Shown: one piece after another, positions 7,196 through 16,754 of the stretch
Layout: every line of letters starts with the position of its first letter
How positions within the stretch are numbered: the first letter of the stretch is position 1
Notes under the pieces: generated by a model
What the model saw: only the letters and a program-made list of their open reading frames with translations
The model's database searches: none
What the model was told of the DNA's origin: nothing
NCBI RefSeq assembly: GCF_014198605.1
Contig: NZ_JACIHU010000004.1
DNA: 64,000 nt
Origin: Rhizobium etli_C
Lineage (GTDB): Bacteria > Pseudomonadota > Alphaproteobacteria > Rhizobiales > Rhizobiaceae
Direction: 5' to 3' (one strand)
Program-made: the position numbers and the translations under genes

Positions 7196-8689
7196 ATGTT
7201 GGAGCGCATTACCAAAAGCATCAAGAGCGCCAGCATTTTTCTGGCAGTCTATTTCCTGCTGAACATCCTGCTCCGCATCTCATTGCCGCATACACTCGAT
7301 CTCGACGAGGCAGAGCAAGCATTCTACTCGCAATATCTTCTGGCCGGCTACGGGCCGCAGCCGCCCTTTTATAACTGGATCCAGTACGCCATCGTCTCTG
7401 TCACCGGCATTACGATGTGGGCGCTCTCGGTTCCGAAGAACATTATCCTGTTCGGCTGCTATCTGTTCTACGGTTTGGCTGCCCGCGAGGTGCTGAAGAG
7501 CCGTTTGCTCCCGCCCATCGCCATGCTGAGCCTGATTACCCTGCCGCAGGTCGGCCTGATGGCGCAGCGCGAGCTCACTCATACCGTTGCCCTGCTGTTT
7601 GCGACTTCGCTCTTCCTCTTCGGCTTTTTCCGGACGCTGCGCCAGCCGACGATCGGCAGTTATCTCGTCATCGGCATCGCCACCGGCATCGGCCTCATCT
7701 CCAAGTATAATTTCGCCATCCTGCCTTTTGCCGCCTTGGTCGCCGTGCTGCCGGACTGGAAGTGGCGCAACCGCCTGTTCGACTGGCGCCTGCTGCCGGC
7801 GGCCGTAGTCGCCATTCTGATCGTTCTGCCGCATGCGCTCTGGCTGCCCGATAACCTCGTCAGCGCTTCGGCCCCGACGCTGGAGAGGATGACTGCCGAG
7901 CATGAGGCCGCGGCCGGCCTCCCCCGCATCGGACAGGGGCTGTTGTCCCTCGCCATCGCCGTGCTCGGTTTCACCGCGTTGCCGATCGTTCTCATCGCGG
8001 CTGCCTTCCGTCGGGATTTCTTCCGGGCGCTGTCTTCGTCCAGTCCGATGATCCGGGTGATCGAGCGGATGATGGTCGTCAGCCTGCTCGCCTTCGCCGG
8101 CATCGTCGTCTTCGCCGGCGCAAGCGACATCCATGAGCGCTGGCTCGACCCGTGCCTGCTCGTCCTGCTGATCTATCTGTTCCTGAAACTTGAGACAGCA
8201 GGTTTCGATCTTTCCGCCGGCCTTGCACGCTTCCGGCCCGTGGTGCCGGTTTTCATGATCGTCATCCTGTCGATCCTGTTGCTGCGGATTGTCGGCATTC
8301 AATATATCGGCACCTATACGAGAACGAACGTACCCTTCGCGAACTACGTGACCGAACTGACCGCGACCCGCAAACCGGTTCTCATCGTGGCGGGGACCAA
8401 ATTCGTGGCGGGCAATATGAAGCTCGAATTTCCGGATGTTCCCGTCGTGATCCCGTTCTTCCCCGGTCCCGGGGTTCCGGAATTTGCGACCGCGAAGGGG
8501 CCAGTGCTGGTTGTCTGGCGCGGCGAAACCGCAAATGATCCGACCATTTCCGCCGGCTTCGCCAGCGATCTCGTCAAATCGGGTATTCATCTGAAAGAGA
8601 TAAATACCCTGACGCTGCCCTATCTTTTCGGTGACGGCAAACATACCTTCTCCATTGGCTACTCCTGGGTGGAGGGAGGCGCGCAATAG
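7196..8689 (+). CDS. GT39 (PMT/ArnT-like) galacturonosyltransferase paralogue 1
   Basis: This 497-residue polytopic glycosyltransferase is of the GT-C fold. The N-terminal helix is followed by the acidic LDLDEAEQAFYSQYLLAGYG loop and PQPPFYNW, as in ArnT/PMT enzymes where the Asp/Glu motif is catalytic. It uses a polyprenyl-phosphate sugar on the periplasmic side of the inner membrane. Together with two paralogues and an ArnC-like GT2 this matches the R. leguminosarum RgtA/RgtB/RgtC core galacturonosyltransferases; which one it is cannot be decided here. The start MLERITKS (GGAG upstream) aligns with paralogue 2, although an in-frame ATG at 7079 exists. Confidence 0.85.
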   Translation: MLERITKSIKSASIFLAVYFLLNILLRISLPHTLDLDEAEQAFYSQYLLAGYGPQPPFYNWIQYAIVSVTGITMWALSVPKNIILFGCYLFYGLAAREVLKSRLLPPIAMLSLITLPQVGLMAQRELTHTVALLFATSLFLFGFFRTLRQPTIGSYLVIGIATGIGLISKYNFAILPFAALVAVLPDWKWRNRLFDWRLLPAAVVAILIVLPHALWLPDNLVSASAPTLERMTAEHEAAAGLPRIGQGLLSLAIAVLGFTALPIVLIAAAFRRDFFRALSSSSPMIRVIERMMVVSLLAFAGIVVFAGASDIHERWLDPCLLVLLIYLFLKLETAGFDLSAGLARFRPVVPVFMIVILSILLLRIVGIQYIGTYTRTNVPFANYVTELTATRKPVLIVAGTKFVAGNMKLEFPDVPVVIPFFPGPGVPEFATAKGPVLVVWRGETANDPTISAGFASDLVKSGIHLKEINTLTLPYLFGDGKHTFSIGYSWVEGGAQ

Positions 8690-8717
8690 CGCTGCGGCAA
8701 GTCGGCCGATTGCGGGG

Positions 8718-8839
8718 AAACCGGCATTGGCCGCTGGCAACGGACGGGCAGTTCATGTAGTAGGCTTCCGCAAACGCGGTGGCGGCAGTAAGGACTGCCA
8801 GGCCGCCGGCCTTTTGGAGATGAAAGTTGCAGACAACGG
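8718..8839. pseudogene. Remnant of flippase gene start plus duplicated promoter
   Basis: Read on the minus strand from 8756, the first 39 bases match about 25 of 39 with the first 39 bases of the flippase-like gene (7013 downwards), including the identical CCTACTACATGAA junction. On the plus side it keeps the promoter end and start region leading into the GT2 gene. It is best explained as the leftover of a duplicated flippase–promoter–GT2 block. Confidence 0.5.
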
Positions 8840-9843
8840 TAGAGCCCATTCGCGGCACGAATGATCCGGTACAATCGCTCGAGCTGTCGCTGGTCGTGCC
8901 CGTTTTCAATGAAGAGGAAAGCGTCGGCCCGCTGGTCGAGCGTATCCTTGCCGCGATGTCCCAATATCCACATCGCTGGGAACTGATCCTCGTCGACGAC
9001 GGCAGCACCGATGCGACGCTCGTCAACGCCCGCAAATACGTCGGGCGCGAGGGGCTGGCGCTCCGGATCGTCGAACTGCAGCGCAATTTCGGCCAGACCG
9101 CCGCCATGCAGGCCGGCATCGATACCGCCCAGGGCCGCCTGATCGCGACGATGGACGGCGACCTGCAGAATGATCCGAAGGACATTCCCGCGATGGTCTC
9201 GGAGCTCGAACGGCGCGAACTCGACCTCCTGGTCGGCTGGCGCAAGAACCGCAAGGACGGTCTGTTCCTGCGCAAGATACCCTCCTGGTGTGCCAACTAC
9301 CTGATTGGCCGCATCACCGGCGTCAAGCTGCACGATTACGGCTGCAGCCTGAAGATCTACCGTGCCTCGATCATCAAGCAGGTGAAGCTGATGGGTGAGA
9401 TGCACCGCTTCATCCCGGCCTGGGTGGCCGGCGTTGTGCCGAGCTCGCGCATCGGCGAGATGGCCGTCACCCACCATGCCCGCGAACACGGCATTTCGAA
9501 ATACGGGATTTCGCGCACCTTCCGCGTCATCCTCGACCTGCTGTCGGTGATGTTCTTCATGCGCTACAAGGCGCGGCCGGGGCATTTCTTCGGCTCGCTG
9601 GGTCTCGGTCTCGGCGCCGTCGCCATACTGATCCTGCTGTACCTCGGCTTCGACAAGTTCATCATGGGCAATGATATCGGCACACGACCGATGCTGATGG
9701 TCGGCGTCGTGCTGCTGCTGTCGTCGGTGCAGATGATCACCACCGGCATTCTGGCGGAAATGATCGCGCGCACCTATTACCGCGACGACGCCTCTCCGAA
9801 CTATATCGTGCGGCAGATCTTCGACGATCAAAGCCAAGCCTAA
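8827..9843 (+). CDS. rgtE: GT2 polyprenyl-phosphate sugar transferase (ArnC/DPM-like)
   Basis: This 338-residue membrane-anchored GT2 has a GT-A catalytic domain: LSLVVPVFNEEESVGPLV near residue 20, LVDDGSTD near 57, TMDGDLQNDPKDIP near 108 and YGCSLKIYR near 170. Two C-terminal membrane helices follow (about 260-280 and 290-315), the ArnC/DPM1 layout. It loads a sugar onto a polyprenyl phosphate at the cytosolic face. By context it is RgtE, the dodecaprenyl-phosphate-GalA synthase that supplies the GT39 enzymes. The start is TTG 8827 with GGAG 7 bases upstream; a nearer ATG at 8820 is out of frame. Confidence 0.82.
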   Translation: MQTTVEPIRGTNDPVQSLELSLVVPVFNEEESVGPLVERILAAMSQYPHRWELILVDDGSTDATLVNARKYVGREGLALRIVELQRNFGQTAAMQAGIDTAQGRLIATMDGDLQNDPKDIPAMVSELERRELDLLVGWRKNRKDGLFLRKIPSWCANYLIGRITGVKLHDYGCSLKIYRASIIKQVKLMGEMHRFIPAWVAGVVPSSRIGEMAVTHHAREHGISKYGISRTFRVILDLLSVMFFMRYKARPGHFFGSLGLGLGAVAILILLYLGFDKFIMGNDIGTRPMLMVGVVLLLSSVQMITTGILAEMIARTYYRDDASPNYIVRQIFDDQSQA

Positions 9844-9855
9844 GCCGGCAGCACG

Positions 9856-11355
9856 ATGCTGGAACGCGCGACGAGGACGATCGGAACCGCGGGTCTGCTG
9901 CTTGCAGCCTATTTCGTGCTGAACGTCGGGCTGCGACTGGCGCTTCCGCATTCGCTGGAGCTCGACGAGGCCGAGCAGTCCTTCTTCTCGCAATATCTGC
10001 TGGCGGGCTACGGCCCGCAGCCGCCCTTCTACAACTGGATGCAATATGCCGTCGTTTCGGTGACGGGCATGTCGATCGGCGCGTTGATCGTGCCTAAGAA
10101 TATCCTGCTCTTCCTGTGTTACCTCTTTTATGGCCTTGCCGGGCGCGAAGCACTGAAGGACCATGCGCTCGCCGCCGTCGGCATGCTGGCGCTGATCACT
10201 CTGCCCCAGGTCTCCTACATGGCCCAGCAGGATCTGACCCACACGACGGCGCTGCTCTTTGCCAGCTCGCTGTTCCTCTACGGCTTCTTCCGCACGCTCG
10301 ACCGGCCTGGCGTCGGCAGCTATCTCCTGCTCGGGCTTGCAACGGGCATCGGGTTGATCTCGAAGTACAATTTTGCGCTGATGCCGGCGGTCGCGCTGAT
10401 TGCCATCCTGCCTGACGCCGAATGGCGGCGCAGGGTGCTCGACTGGCGCATGCTGATCGCGGTCGCCGTCGCGCTCGTCATCGTCCTGCCGCATGCGATC
10501 TGGCTGCAGGGCAACCTCGCATTCGCCTCCTCCGACACTCTGGTCAAGATGGCCGCCGGCAACGAACCCGCCGGCATCGTGCGGATCGGCAAAGGCATTC
10601 TCGCCTTTGTCGTCGCCATCCTCGCCTTTGCGGCACTGCCGGTCGCAATTTTCGCCGCTGCCTTCCGCCGGGATTTTGTCCTGATGCTTTCATCCGGAAA
10701 CCGTTGGACCGGGGTGATGGAGCGGATGATGCTTGCGAGCCTCGCCGGAATCCTTCTGATCGTGCTGTTCACCGGTTCCACCACCGTGCGCGAGCGCTGG
10801 CTCGATCCGTTCCTGCTCGTGCTGCCGATCTACTTCCTGGCAAAGATGAAGGCGGCCGGGCTCGATCTTTCCGCCGGGCTGCGCCGCTTCCGGCCGGTCG
10901 TGCCGGTGTTGATGGCCTGTGTGCTGGTCGCGCTCGGCTTCCGCGTGGTCGGCGCCGGGCTGATCGGCACCTATAGCCGACCGAATGTGCCGATGGCCGA
11001 TCTCGCCCGCGAAATGACGCGGCAGACCGAACCCGCACTGGTGATTGCCTCGGATCCCTATGTCGCCGGGAATATGCGTCTGCAGCTTCCCCATGTACCG
11101 GTCGTCATCCCCGATTTTCCCGTTGCCGGCATTCCGGCCTACACGACAGCAGGCGGATCGGTGCTGATCGTCTGGCGCGGCAAGAAGACGGCGACGGCGG
11201 CGGATGCCGTCATGCCGGAGCGGTTTTCATCGGCACTGACGGCAGCGGGCATCACGCCGCAGGAGATCGGCGCCTTGTCGCTTCCCTATTATTTCGGCCG
11301 CCAGGGCGATAATTTCGCACTCGGCTATGCTTGGATTCGGCCGAGGGCCAGATAG
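9856..11355 (+). CDS. GT39 (PMT/ArnT-like) galacturonosyltransferase paralogue 2
   Basis: The 499-residue polytopic GT39 enzyme is the closest relative of paralogue 1: both begin MLER, share LELDEAEQSFFSQYLLAGYG and PQPPFYNW, and have about eleven hydrophobic segments plus a short periplasmic C-terminal domain. It lies 12 bases behind the GT2 gene in an evident operon. It is expected to move GalA from the polyprenyl carrier to the LPS inner core (RgtA/B/C set), acting in the periplasmic leaflet. Which acceptor residue it uses needs biochemical data. Confidence 0.86.
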   Translation: MLERATRTIGTAGLLLAAYFVLNVGLRLALPHSLELDEAEQSFFSQYLLAGYGPQPPFYNWMQYAVVSVTGMSIGALIVPKNILLFLCYLFYGLAGREALKDHALAAVGMLALITLPQVSYMAQQDLTHTTALLFASSLFLYGFFRTLDRPGVGSYLLLGLATGIGLISKYNFALMPAVALIAILPDAEWRRRVLDWRMLIAVAVALVIVLPHAIWLQGNLAFASSDTLVKMAAGNEPAGIVRIGKGILAFVVAILAFAALPVAIFAAAFRRDFVLMLSSGNRWTGVMERMMLASLAGILLIVLFTGSTTVRERWLDPFLLVLPIYFLAKMKAAGLDLSAGLRRFRPVVPVLMACVLVALGFRVVGAGLIGTYSRPNVPMADLAREMTRQTEPALVIASDPYVAGNMRLQLPHVPVVIPDFPVAGIPAYTTAGGSVLIVWRGKKTATAADAVMPERFSSALTAAGITPQEIGALSLPYYFGRQGDNFALGYAWIRPRAR

Positions 11356-11356
11356 A

Positions 11357-12847
11357 ATGATCAAGACCGGTCTTCGCGACATGCGCTGGATTTTTGTGCT
11401 GCTCGCCGTCTATTTCACGCTTCAGGTCGGTGTGCGGCTCGCAACCTCGCATTCACTCGATCTCGACGAGGCCGAACAGGTTTTCCGCTCGCAATGGCTG
11501 GCCGCCGGTTACGGCCCGCAGCCGCCGTTCTACAACTGGCTGCAATATAGCGTCTTCCGGTTTGCCGGTGTTTCGCTTGTCGCGCTTTCGGTGGTGAAGA
11601 ACCTCCTGCTGTTCAGCGCCTACCTGCTGTACGGCCTGACCGCGCGTCTCATTTTGCGCGACAAGGCGCTGGTGGCGATCGCGACGCTCGGATTGCTGAC
11701 CATCCCGCAAATGGTTTTCGAGATGCAGCGAGACCTCACCCACACGGTCGCGGTGTTCTTCTCGGCCAGCATCTTCTTCTACGGCTTCATCCGCAGCCTG
11801 AAACAGCCGAGCATTGCCTCCTACCTGATAACAGGCATCGGCATCGGATTCGGCCTGCTTGCCAAATATAATTTCGCCATCCTGCCGGCCGCAGCCTTGA
11901 TCGGCGCGCTGGCGGATGCGCGCTGGCGGGGGCGGATCTTCGATCGACGGCTGGCTGTGACCGCTGTCGTCGCGCTCGTTATCACCCTGCCGCATCTCTT
12001 CTGGCTGAAGGACAATCTCGATTTCGCCACCGCCCGCACCCTGGAGAAGATGACCGCGAGCGACAATGCCGGCTATCCCATGCAGGTGGCCATGGGCGTC
12101 GGATCGCTCGCTCTTGCCATCCTCAGCTTTGCCGGATTGACCGTCGCGGTGTTCGCCGTCGTCTTCGGCAAGAACCTTCGCCCGGCATTGGCCGCTCGGT
12201 CGGAATGGACGCGGCTTATCGAGCGGATGATGCTCGTCTTCGTCATCGGTATCCTGTTTTTGATCGTCTTCGGCGGTGCTGCCGGTATCAAAGATCGCTG
12301 GCTGGTGCCGATGCTCTTCATCCTGCCGCTCTATTTCTGCCTGAAGATCGACGCCGCCGGCGTCGTGACCGATAAGCCGTTCCGGCGTTTCATGGCGGCC
12401 GTCGCCGTCATCATGATCGGCGTGCCGGCCGCCCTTTACGGCAGCGTCGCCGTCGCACGCTTCACCGGCCATTACGAACGGCTGAACCGGCCCTATGCCA
12501 CGATGCTGGAAAGCTTGCGCAAACAGGCCGAACCGGCGGCGATCCTTGCCGGCGACAGCCTGCTCGCCGGCAATCTCAGGCAGGATATCCCTGATGTGCC
12601 GGTCCTCTCCGTGGATTATCCCGGTTTTCACCCGGATCTTAGCGGCCGGCAACCGCTGCTTCTCGTGTGGCTGATGCCGCCGAAGGGGGGAAGCGAAGGG
12701 CTTCCGCCGGGCATGGCTGAGTGGCTGAAGGCCAATCTCGGCGTGTCCGCGCCTGCGGCCTCGGTGCTCGAAGTGCCCTATTTCTATCAGCGCGGCGACG
12801 ACCGCTACCGCTTCGGGTATGCTTGGCTCGACCGGTCGGCTGAGTGA
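11357..12847 (+). CDS. GT39 (PMT/ArnT-like) galacturonosyltransferase paralogue 3
   Basis: The 496-residue paralogue has LDLDEAEQVFRSQWLAAGYG and the same PQPPFYNW element, but is clearly more divergent than copies 1 and 2 (for example SQW instead of SQY). It starts at ATG 11357, one base after the previous stop, so it is translationally coupled. It is part of the same predicted RgtA/B/C-type LPS-core GalA transfer pathway. The greater divergence suggests a different acceptor, such as mannose rather than Kdo, but that is inference. Confidence 0.85.
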   Translation: MIKTGLRDMRWIFVLLAVYFTLQVGVRLATSHSLDLDEAEQVFRSQWLAAGYGPQPPFYNWLQYSVFRFAGVSLVALSVVKNLLLFSAYLLYGLTARLILRDKALVAIATLGLLTIPQMVFEMQRDLTHTVAVFFSASIFFYGFIRSLKQPSIASYLITGIGIGFGLLAKYNFAILPAAALIGALADARWRGRIFDRRLAVTAVVALVITLPHLFWLKDNLDFATARTLEKMTASDNAGYPMQVAMGVGSLALAILSFAGLTVAVFAVVFGKNLRPALAARSEWTRLIERMMLVFVIGILFLIVFGGAAGIKDRWLVPMLFILPLYFCLKIDAAGVVTDKPFRRFMAAVAVIMIGVPAALYGSVAVARFTGHYERLNRPYATMLESLRKQAEPAAILAGDSLLAGNLRQDIPDVPVLSVDYPGFHPDLSGRQPLLLVWLMPPKGGSEGLPPGMAEWLKANLGVSAPAASVLEVPYFYQRGDDRYRFGYAWLDRSAE

Positions 12848-12892
12848 AATCAGGAATACGGCGATCGCTTGGACCCAATGGCCGGAGCGATA

Positions 12893-14260
12893 TCAGGATC
12901 TCAGCTCTTTCCAGGCCGCATCCAGCGCCAGCTTGGTAATCCTGGCCATCTCGTCCACCTCCGCGTGGCTGATGACGAGTGGCGGCGAGGCCAGCATGCG
13001 GTCGCCGGTGGCGCGCAGCACGAGGCCGTTCGCCAGCGCGTGATTGCGCACCAGCGCGCCGACCTTGTCGGGCTTCTCATAACGCGTGCGCGTGCTCTTG
13101 TCGGCGGCAAGCTGCAGGCCGCCCATCAGGCCGAGGCTGACGGCCTCGCCGACCAGGTCATGGTTCGCGAGCGCTGCCCAGGCGCTGCCGAAATAGGGAC
13201 CGATATCGTCGCGCACACGTTCGACCAGTCCTTCCCCCTCAATGATGCGGAGGTTTTCCAGCGCGGCGGCCGCACAGACCGGGTGGCCGGAATAGGTGAA
13301 GCCGTGATTGAAATCGCCGACCTCGTTGATCAGCACTTGGGCGATCCTATCGCTGACGAGCACGCCGCCGATCGGCAAGTAGCCGGAGGAGAGCCCCTTG
13401 GCGATCGGCGCGAGATCAGGCTCGACGCCAAAATGCTGATGGCCGAACCAGGCGCCCAGCCGGCCGAAACCGCAGATCACCTCGTCGGTCACCAGCAGGA
13501 TATTGCGTGCCTTGCAGATGCGGTCGATCTCAGGCCAATAGGTCTCGGGCGGGATCATCACGCCGGCGGCGCCCTGCACCGGCTCGGCGACGAAGGCCGC
13601 GACATTTTCCTCGCCGAGTTCGTCGATCTTCGCTTCGAGCTCGCTGGCGACCTTGAGGCCGAATTCGGCGGGCGAGAGATCGCCGCCCTCGCCGTACCAG
13701 TAGGGCTGGCCGATATGAACGATGCCGGCTATCGGCAGGTCGCCCTGTTCGTGCATATATTTCATGCCGCCGAGGCTGGCGCCGGCGACGGTCGAGCCGT
13801 GATAGCCGTTCTTCCTCGCGATGACCATCTTCTTCGACGGCTTGCCGACGGCGCTCCAATAGACGCGGGCCATGCGGAACCAGGTGTCATTGGCCTCCGA
13901 GCCGGAACCGGTGAAGAAGATATGGTTGAAACGCGCGCCGGCGTGCGACGTCACCTTCTGCGCCAGCAGCGCCGTCGGCGTCGAGGTCGTGCCGAAGAAG
14001 GTGTTGTAATAGGGCAGCTCGTTCATCTGCCTTGCGACGGCCTCAGCGATCTCGCGGCGGCCATAGCCGATATTGACGCACCAGAGGCCGGCGAAGCCAT
14101 CGAGATATTTCCGGCCGCGATTATCGAAGATGTAGACGCCCTCACCGCGCTGGATGACGCGGGCGCCATCGGCATTCAGCTTCTTCATGTCGGCGAAGGG
14201 GTGCAGATGATGGGCTGCGTCGATCGCGGCAAGGTTCGAGGGCGGGTAAGTATCGGGCAT
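12893..14260 (-). CDS. Class III omega-aminotransferase (putrescine-type, SpuC-like)
   Basis: The 455-residue PLP enzyme of fold type I, class III, shows FFTGSGSEANDTWFRMAR (phosphate cup), LLVTDEVICGFGRLG (PLP-binding Asp) and LAPIAKGLSSGYLPIGG with the Schiff-base lysine at about residue 290. The N-terminal HLHPFADMKKLN and GLWCVNIGYGR segments are typical of diamine/beta-alanine–pyruvate aminotransferases. It is divergent from a gamma-glutamylputrescine synthetase-like gene 83 bases away, which favours polyamine catabolism. The precise amino donor remains uncertain. Confidence 0.86.
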   Translation of the reverse strand: MPDTYPPSNLAAIDAAHHLHPFADMKKLNADGARVIQRGEGVYIFDNRGRKYLDGFAGLWCVNIGYGRREIAEAVARQMNELPYYNTFFGTTSTPTALLAQKVTSHAGARFNHIFFTGSGSEANDTWFRMARVYWSAVGKPSKKMVIARKNGYHGSTVAGASLGGMKYMHEQGDLPIAGIVHIGQPYWYGEGGDLSPAEFGLKVASELEAKIDELGEENVAAFVAEPVQGAAGVMIPPETYWPEIDRICKARNILLVTDEVICGFGRLGAWFGHQHFGVEPDLAPIAKGLSSGYLPIGGVLVSDRIAQVLINEVGDFNHGFTYSGHPVCAAAALENLRIIEGEGLVERVRDDIGPYFGSAWAALANHDLVGEAVSLGLMGGLQLAADKSTRTRYEKPDKVGALVRNHALANGLVLRATGDRMLASPPLVISHAEVDEMARITKLALDAAWKELRS

Positions 14261-14343
14261 GGCTGGTGAAAGACCCTCGCGGATTGAAAGGCTGCTATCG
14301 ATGGGCTAGGAGCTTGGCCTTGTCCCGGAGGATTTTCAAGGTC

Positions 14344-15693
14344 ATGGCGAGCGACAGGATGGACGGCAAGGCCGGTGGCGACCCGCGTTTCGAGATCCTG
14401 ATCGTCGGCATGAACGGCGAGCTGCGCGGCAAGCAGCTTCCATCAGGCGCCGAAGGCAAGGTCTGGGCCGGCGAGATCCGCCTGCCGACGTCGACGCAGT
14501 CGCTCGATATCTGGGGCGACGACAATGACGACATTACCGGCCTGTCGCTGACGATCGGCGATCCCGACGGCATGGTCGTCGCCGACCGGCGCAGCCTTGC
14601 GCCGATGCCCTGGGCGCCGGAGGGCTCGATGCAGGTGCTCGCCACCATGCATGAATTCGACGGCAGTCCTAGCTTCATGGATCCGCGCGCCATCCTCGCT
14701 TCGGTGGTCGAGCGCTATCGCAGCCGCGGGCTGACGCCTGTCGTCGCCACCGAGCTGGAATTCTACGTGATGTCAGCGGACTGGCGCGAAACCGGGCGTC
14801 CCTCCCCGCCTGAAAGCCTTACCTATCGCGGCGAACCGAACGGCTTTCAGCTCTACGACATGAGCGCCGTCGATGCGCTCGAGGACTATCTGCAGACACT
14901 CAAGGCCTACGCCAAGGCGCAGGAACTGCCGGCGGATGCGACGACGGCGGAATTCGGCCCGGGCCAGTTCGAGGTCAATCTCATGCATCGCGCCAATGCG
15001 CTGGCCGCCGCCGACGATTGCCTCTATTTGAAGCGCATCGCCGGACAGGCGGCGCGCCGCCACGGGCTGAAAGCGACCTGCATGGCCAAGCCCTATTCCG
15101 AGCATGCCGGTTCCGGTCTGCATGTGCATGCCAGCGTCCTCGACAGCCAGGGCCGCAACATCCTCGATGCCAAGGGCGGCGAGCCGAAGCTATTGAAATC
15201 GGTCACAGCAGGTCTGCTCGACAGCATGCGCGCGGCGCAGCTGATCTTCGCGCCCTTCGCCAATTCCTACCGCCGCTTCCAGCCGGGCTCGTTCGCACCG
15301 GTCGATCTGACCTGGGGCAGCGGTCACCGCGGCACGGCGATCCGCATCCCTGACACGGACGGGCCGGCCGCGCGTATCGAGCACCGGGTCGCCGGCGCCG
15401 ATGCCAATCCCTATCTGCTGCTCGCGGCAATCCTCGGCGGCATGCTGAATGGGCTCGACCGGGAACTTGACCCCGGCGAGGAGACAACGCCTTCATACAC
15501 GCCCGCGAATGCGACGCGGCTGACACATGATTTCCTCAGCGCGGTCGAGACGTTCCGCACCTCGCCCTTCATCGCCGACATCTTCGGCGCACGCTACCAG
15601 GCACTCTACGGCGACACCAAGCGCAAAGAAGCGCTTGCGCATCTCAGCACCGTTTCGGATTTCGACTACCGCACCTATCTGCCGCGGCTCTGA
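14344..15693 (+). CDS. Glutamine synthetase family protein, gamma-glutamylputrescine synthetase-like
   Basis: The 449-residue protein has the GS catalytic domain with TELEFYVMSADW (metal ligand Glu), AEFGPGQFEVNL, KPYSEHAGSGLHVHASVLD and the Arg-containing FQPGSFAPVDLTWGSGHRGTAIRIP region (read in parts). It lacks the tyrosine adenylylation loop of GlnA. PuuA-type enzymes ligate glutamate to putrescine, and the divergent putrescine-type aminotransferase supports this. The ATG at 14344 has GGAGG 12 bases upstream. It converges on the lipid kinase with only 12 bases between stops. Confidence 0.82.
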   Translation: MASDRMDGKAGGDPRFEILIVGMNGELRGKQLPSGAEGKVWAGEIRLPTSTQSLDIWGDDNDDITGLSLTIGDPDGMVVADRRSLAPMPWAPEGSMQVLATMHEFDGSPSFMDPRAILASVVERYRSRGLTPVVATELEFYVMSADWRETGRPSPPESLTYRGEPNGFQLYDMSAVDALEDYLQTLKAYAKAQELPADATTAEFGPGQFEVNLMHRANALAAADDCLYLKRIAGQAARRHGLKATCMAKPYSEHAGSGLHVHASVLDSQGRNILDAKGGEPKLLKSVTAGLLDSMRAAQLIFAPFANSYRRFQPGSFAPVDLTWGSGHRGTAIRIPDTDGPAARIEHRVAGADANPYLLLAAILGGMLNGLDRELDPGEETTPSYTPANATRLTHDFLSAVETFRTSPFIADIFGARYQALYGDTKRKEALAHLSTVSDFDYRTYLPRL

Positions 15694-15705
15694 AGCCTTC
15701 CGGCC

Positions 15706-16650
15706 TCAGGCTGCAGGCTCGCGGCGTTCGTCCTCATTCACCTGAGCGGCGAGCCCCTGCTTGACGAGGACTTTCAGTTCCCCCGGATGCAGCCGGATCG
15801 AGACGTCGCGTGCGAGCGGCAGCAGCTCGCCGTCCATGACGCAATTGGCCTTGGAGCGCAGTTTCGGGAAGTGCAGGTGCACTTCGGCCGGGTGCATCAC
15901 CATGACATCGGCATTCTCGCGGACCTTGCCGCGCAGCATGTCGATGGCAAGGCGGGCGACGCCGAGGGGCTTCAACGGATTTGCCGTATAGAAGCCGAGT
16001 TCGCCGCTTCTGAGATTATCGGCGTAGAGCAGCGCGTTCTCGCCGAATGGATTGTTGGAGACCGAGACCGCGGACACCCAGCGGCGCTCGCGCATCCCGG
16101 CCGCCTCGAACTCGACCTCGAACTCGGGCGGATTGAAGATCACGCCGAGAGCGGCCTTTGTGCTCGCCCGGATCTTGCCCAGCCTCGAACGATAGCTGTA
16201 GGCGTTGCGGTAGCGCACCATGCGGGCATGCAGGCCGGCGGAAAACTGGTGGATGAACGGGCGGCCATTGGCGCTGGCAATATCGACATTGTCGATCTCG
16301 CCGGTCGCAAGCACATCGAGGGCCTGCCAGATATCGAGCGGCACGCGCAGCGAGCGGGCAAAAAGGTTCATGGTGCCGGCCGGCACGACGCCGAGGGCAA
16401 TGCCGTTTTTCCAGGCGATCGATGCCGCCGCCGAAATCGTGCCGTCGCCGCCGCCGGCGACGATACCGTCAATATCGTCGCGCTTGGCCGCCCGTTCCAT
16501 CGCGGGAATGATTTCCTTGCCCGAGAAAACAATGGCATCGAAATCATGACCGGCATCCCGAAAGGCCGCTTCCGCCCTCTTCTCGTAGGCCAGCATATCG
16601 GTGGTCCTGAAGGTGCCGCCGTCGCGATTGAAAAAGCCTACAAGCTTCAT
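15706..16650 (-). CDS. Diacylglycerol kinase-family lipid kinase
   Basis: The 314-residue YegS/DagK-type kinase has a nucleotide-binding loop GIVAGGGDGTISAAAS at about residues 59-74 and GVVPAGTMNLFARSL at about 85-100, then a beta-sandwich C-terminal domain with AVSVSNNPFG and VMDGELLPL. These enzymes phosphorylate lipid substrates such as diacylglycerol at the membrane. A strong GGGAGG precedes ATG 16650. An in-frame upstream extension is rejected for lack of homology and ribosome site. The physiological substrate is unknown. Confidence 0.85.
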   Translation of the reverse strand: MKLVGFFNRDGGTFRTTDMLAYEKRAEAAFRDAGHDFDAIVFSGKEIIPAMERAAKRDDIDGIVAGGGDGTISAAASIAWKNGIALGVVPAGTMNLFARSLRVPLDIWQALDVLATGEIDNVDIASANGRPFIHQFSAGLHARMVRYRNAYSYRSRLGKIRASTKAALGVIFNPPEFEVEFEAAGMRERRWVSAVSVSNNPFGENALLYADNLRSGELGFYTANPLKPLGVARLAIDMLRGKVRENADVMVMHPAEVHLHFPKLRSKANCVMDGELLPLARDVSIRLHPGELKVLVKQGLAAQVNEDERREPAA

Positions 16651-16754
16651 GAGGCCTCCCTTCTCTGGCGCGGAACTGCTCCTGCCTTGCTCCTGAGATG
16701 GTTGCGGTATCGGCGATTTCAAGCGCCGCCGCTTTTCCTCAGAAGAGCCAGAAA

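Noticed and set aside
8659..10494. Minus-strand 611-codon frame opposite the GT2/GT39 genes
   Set aside because: Low-complexity Gln/Asp/Arg translation typical of antisense membrane-protein DNA; only its start at the flippase remnant is informative.
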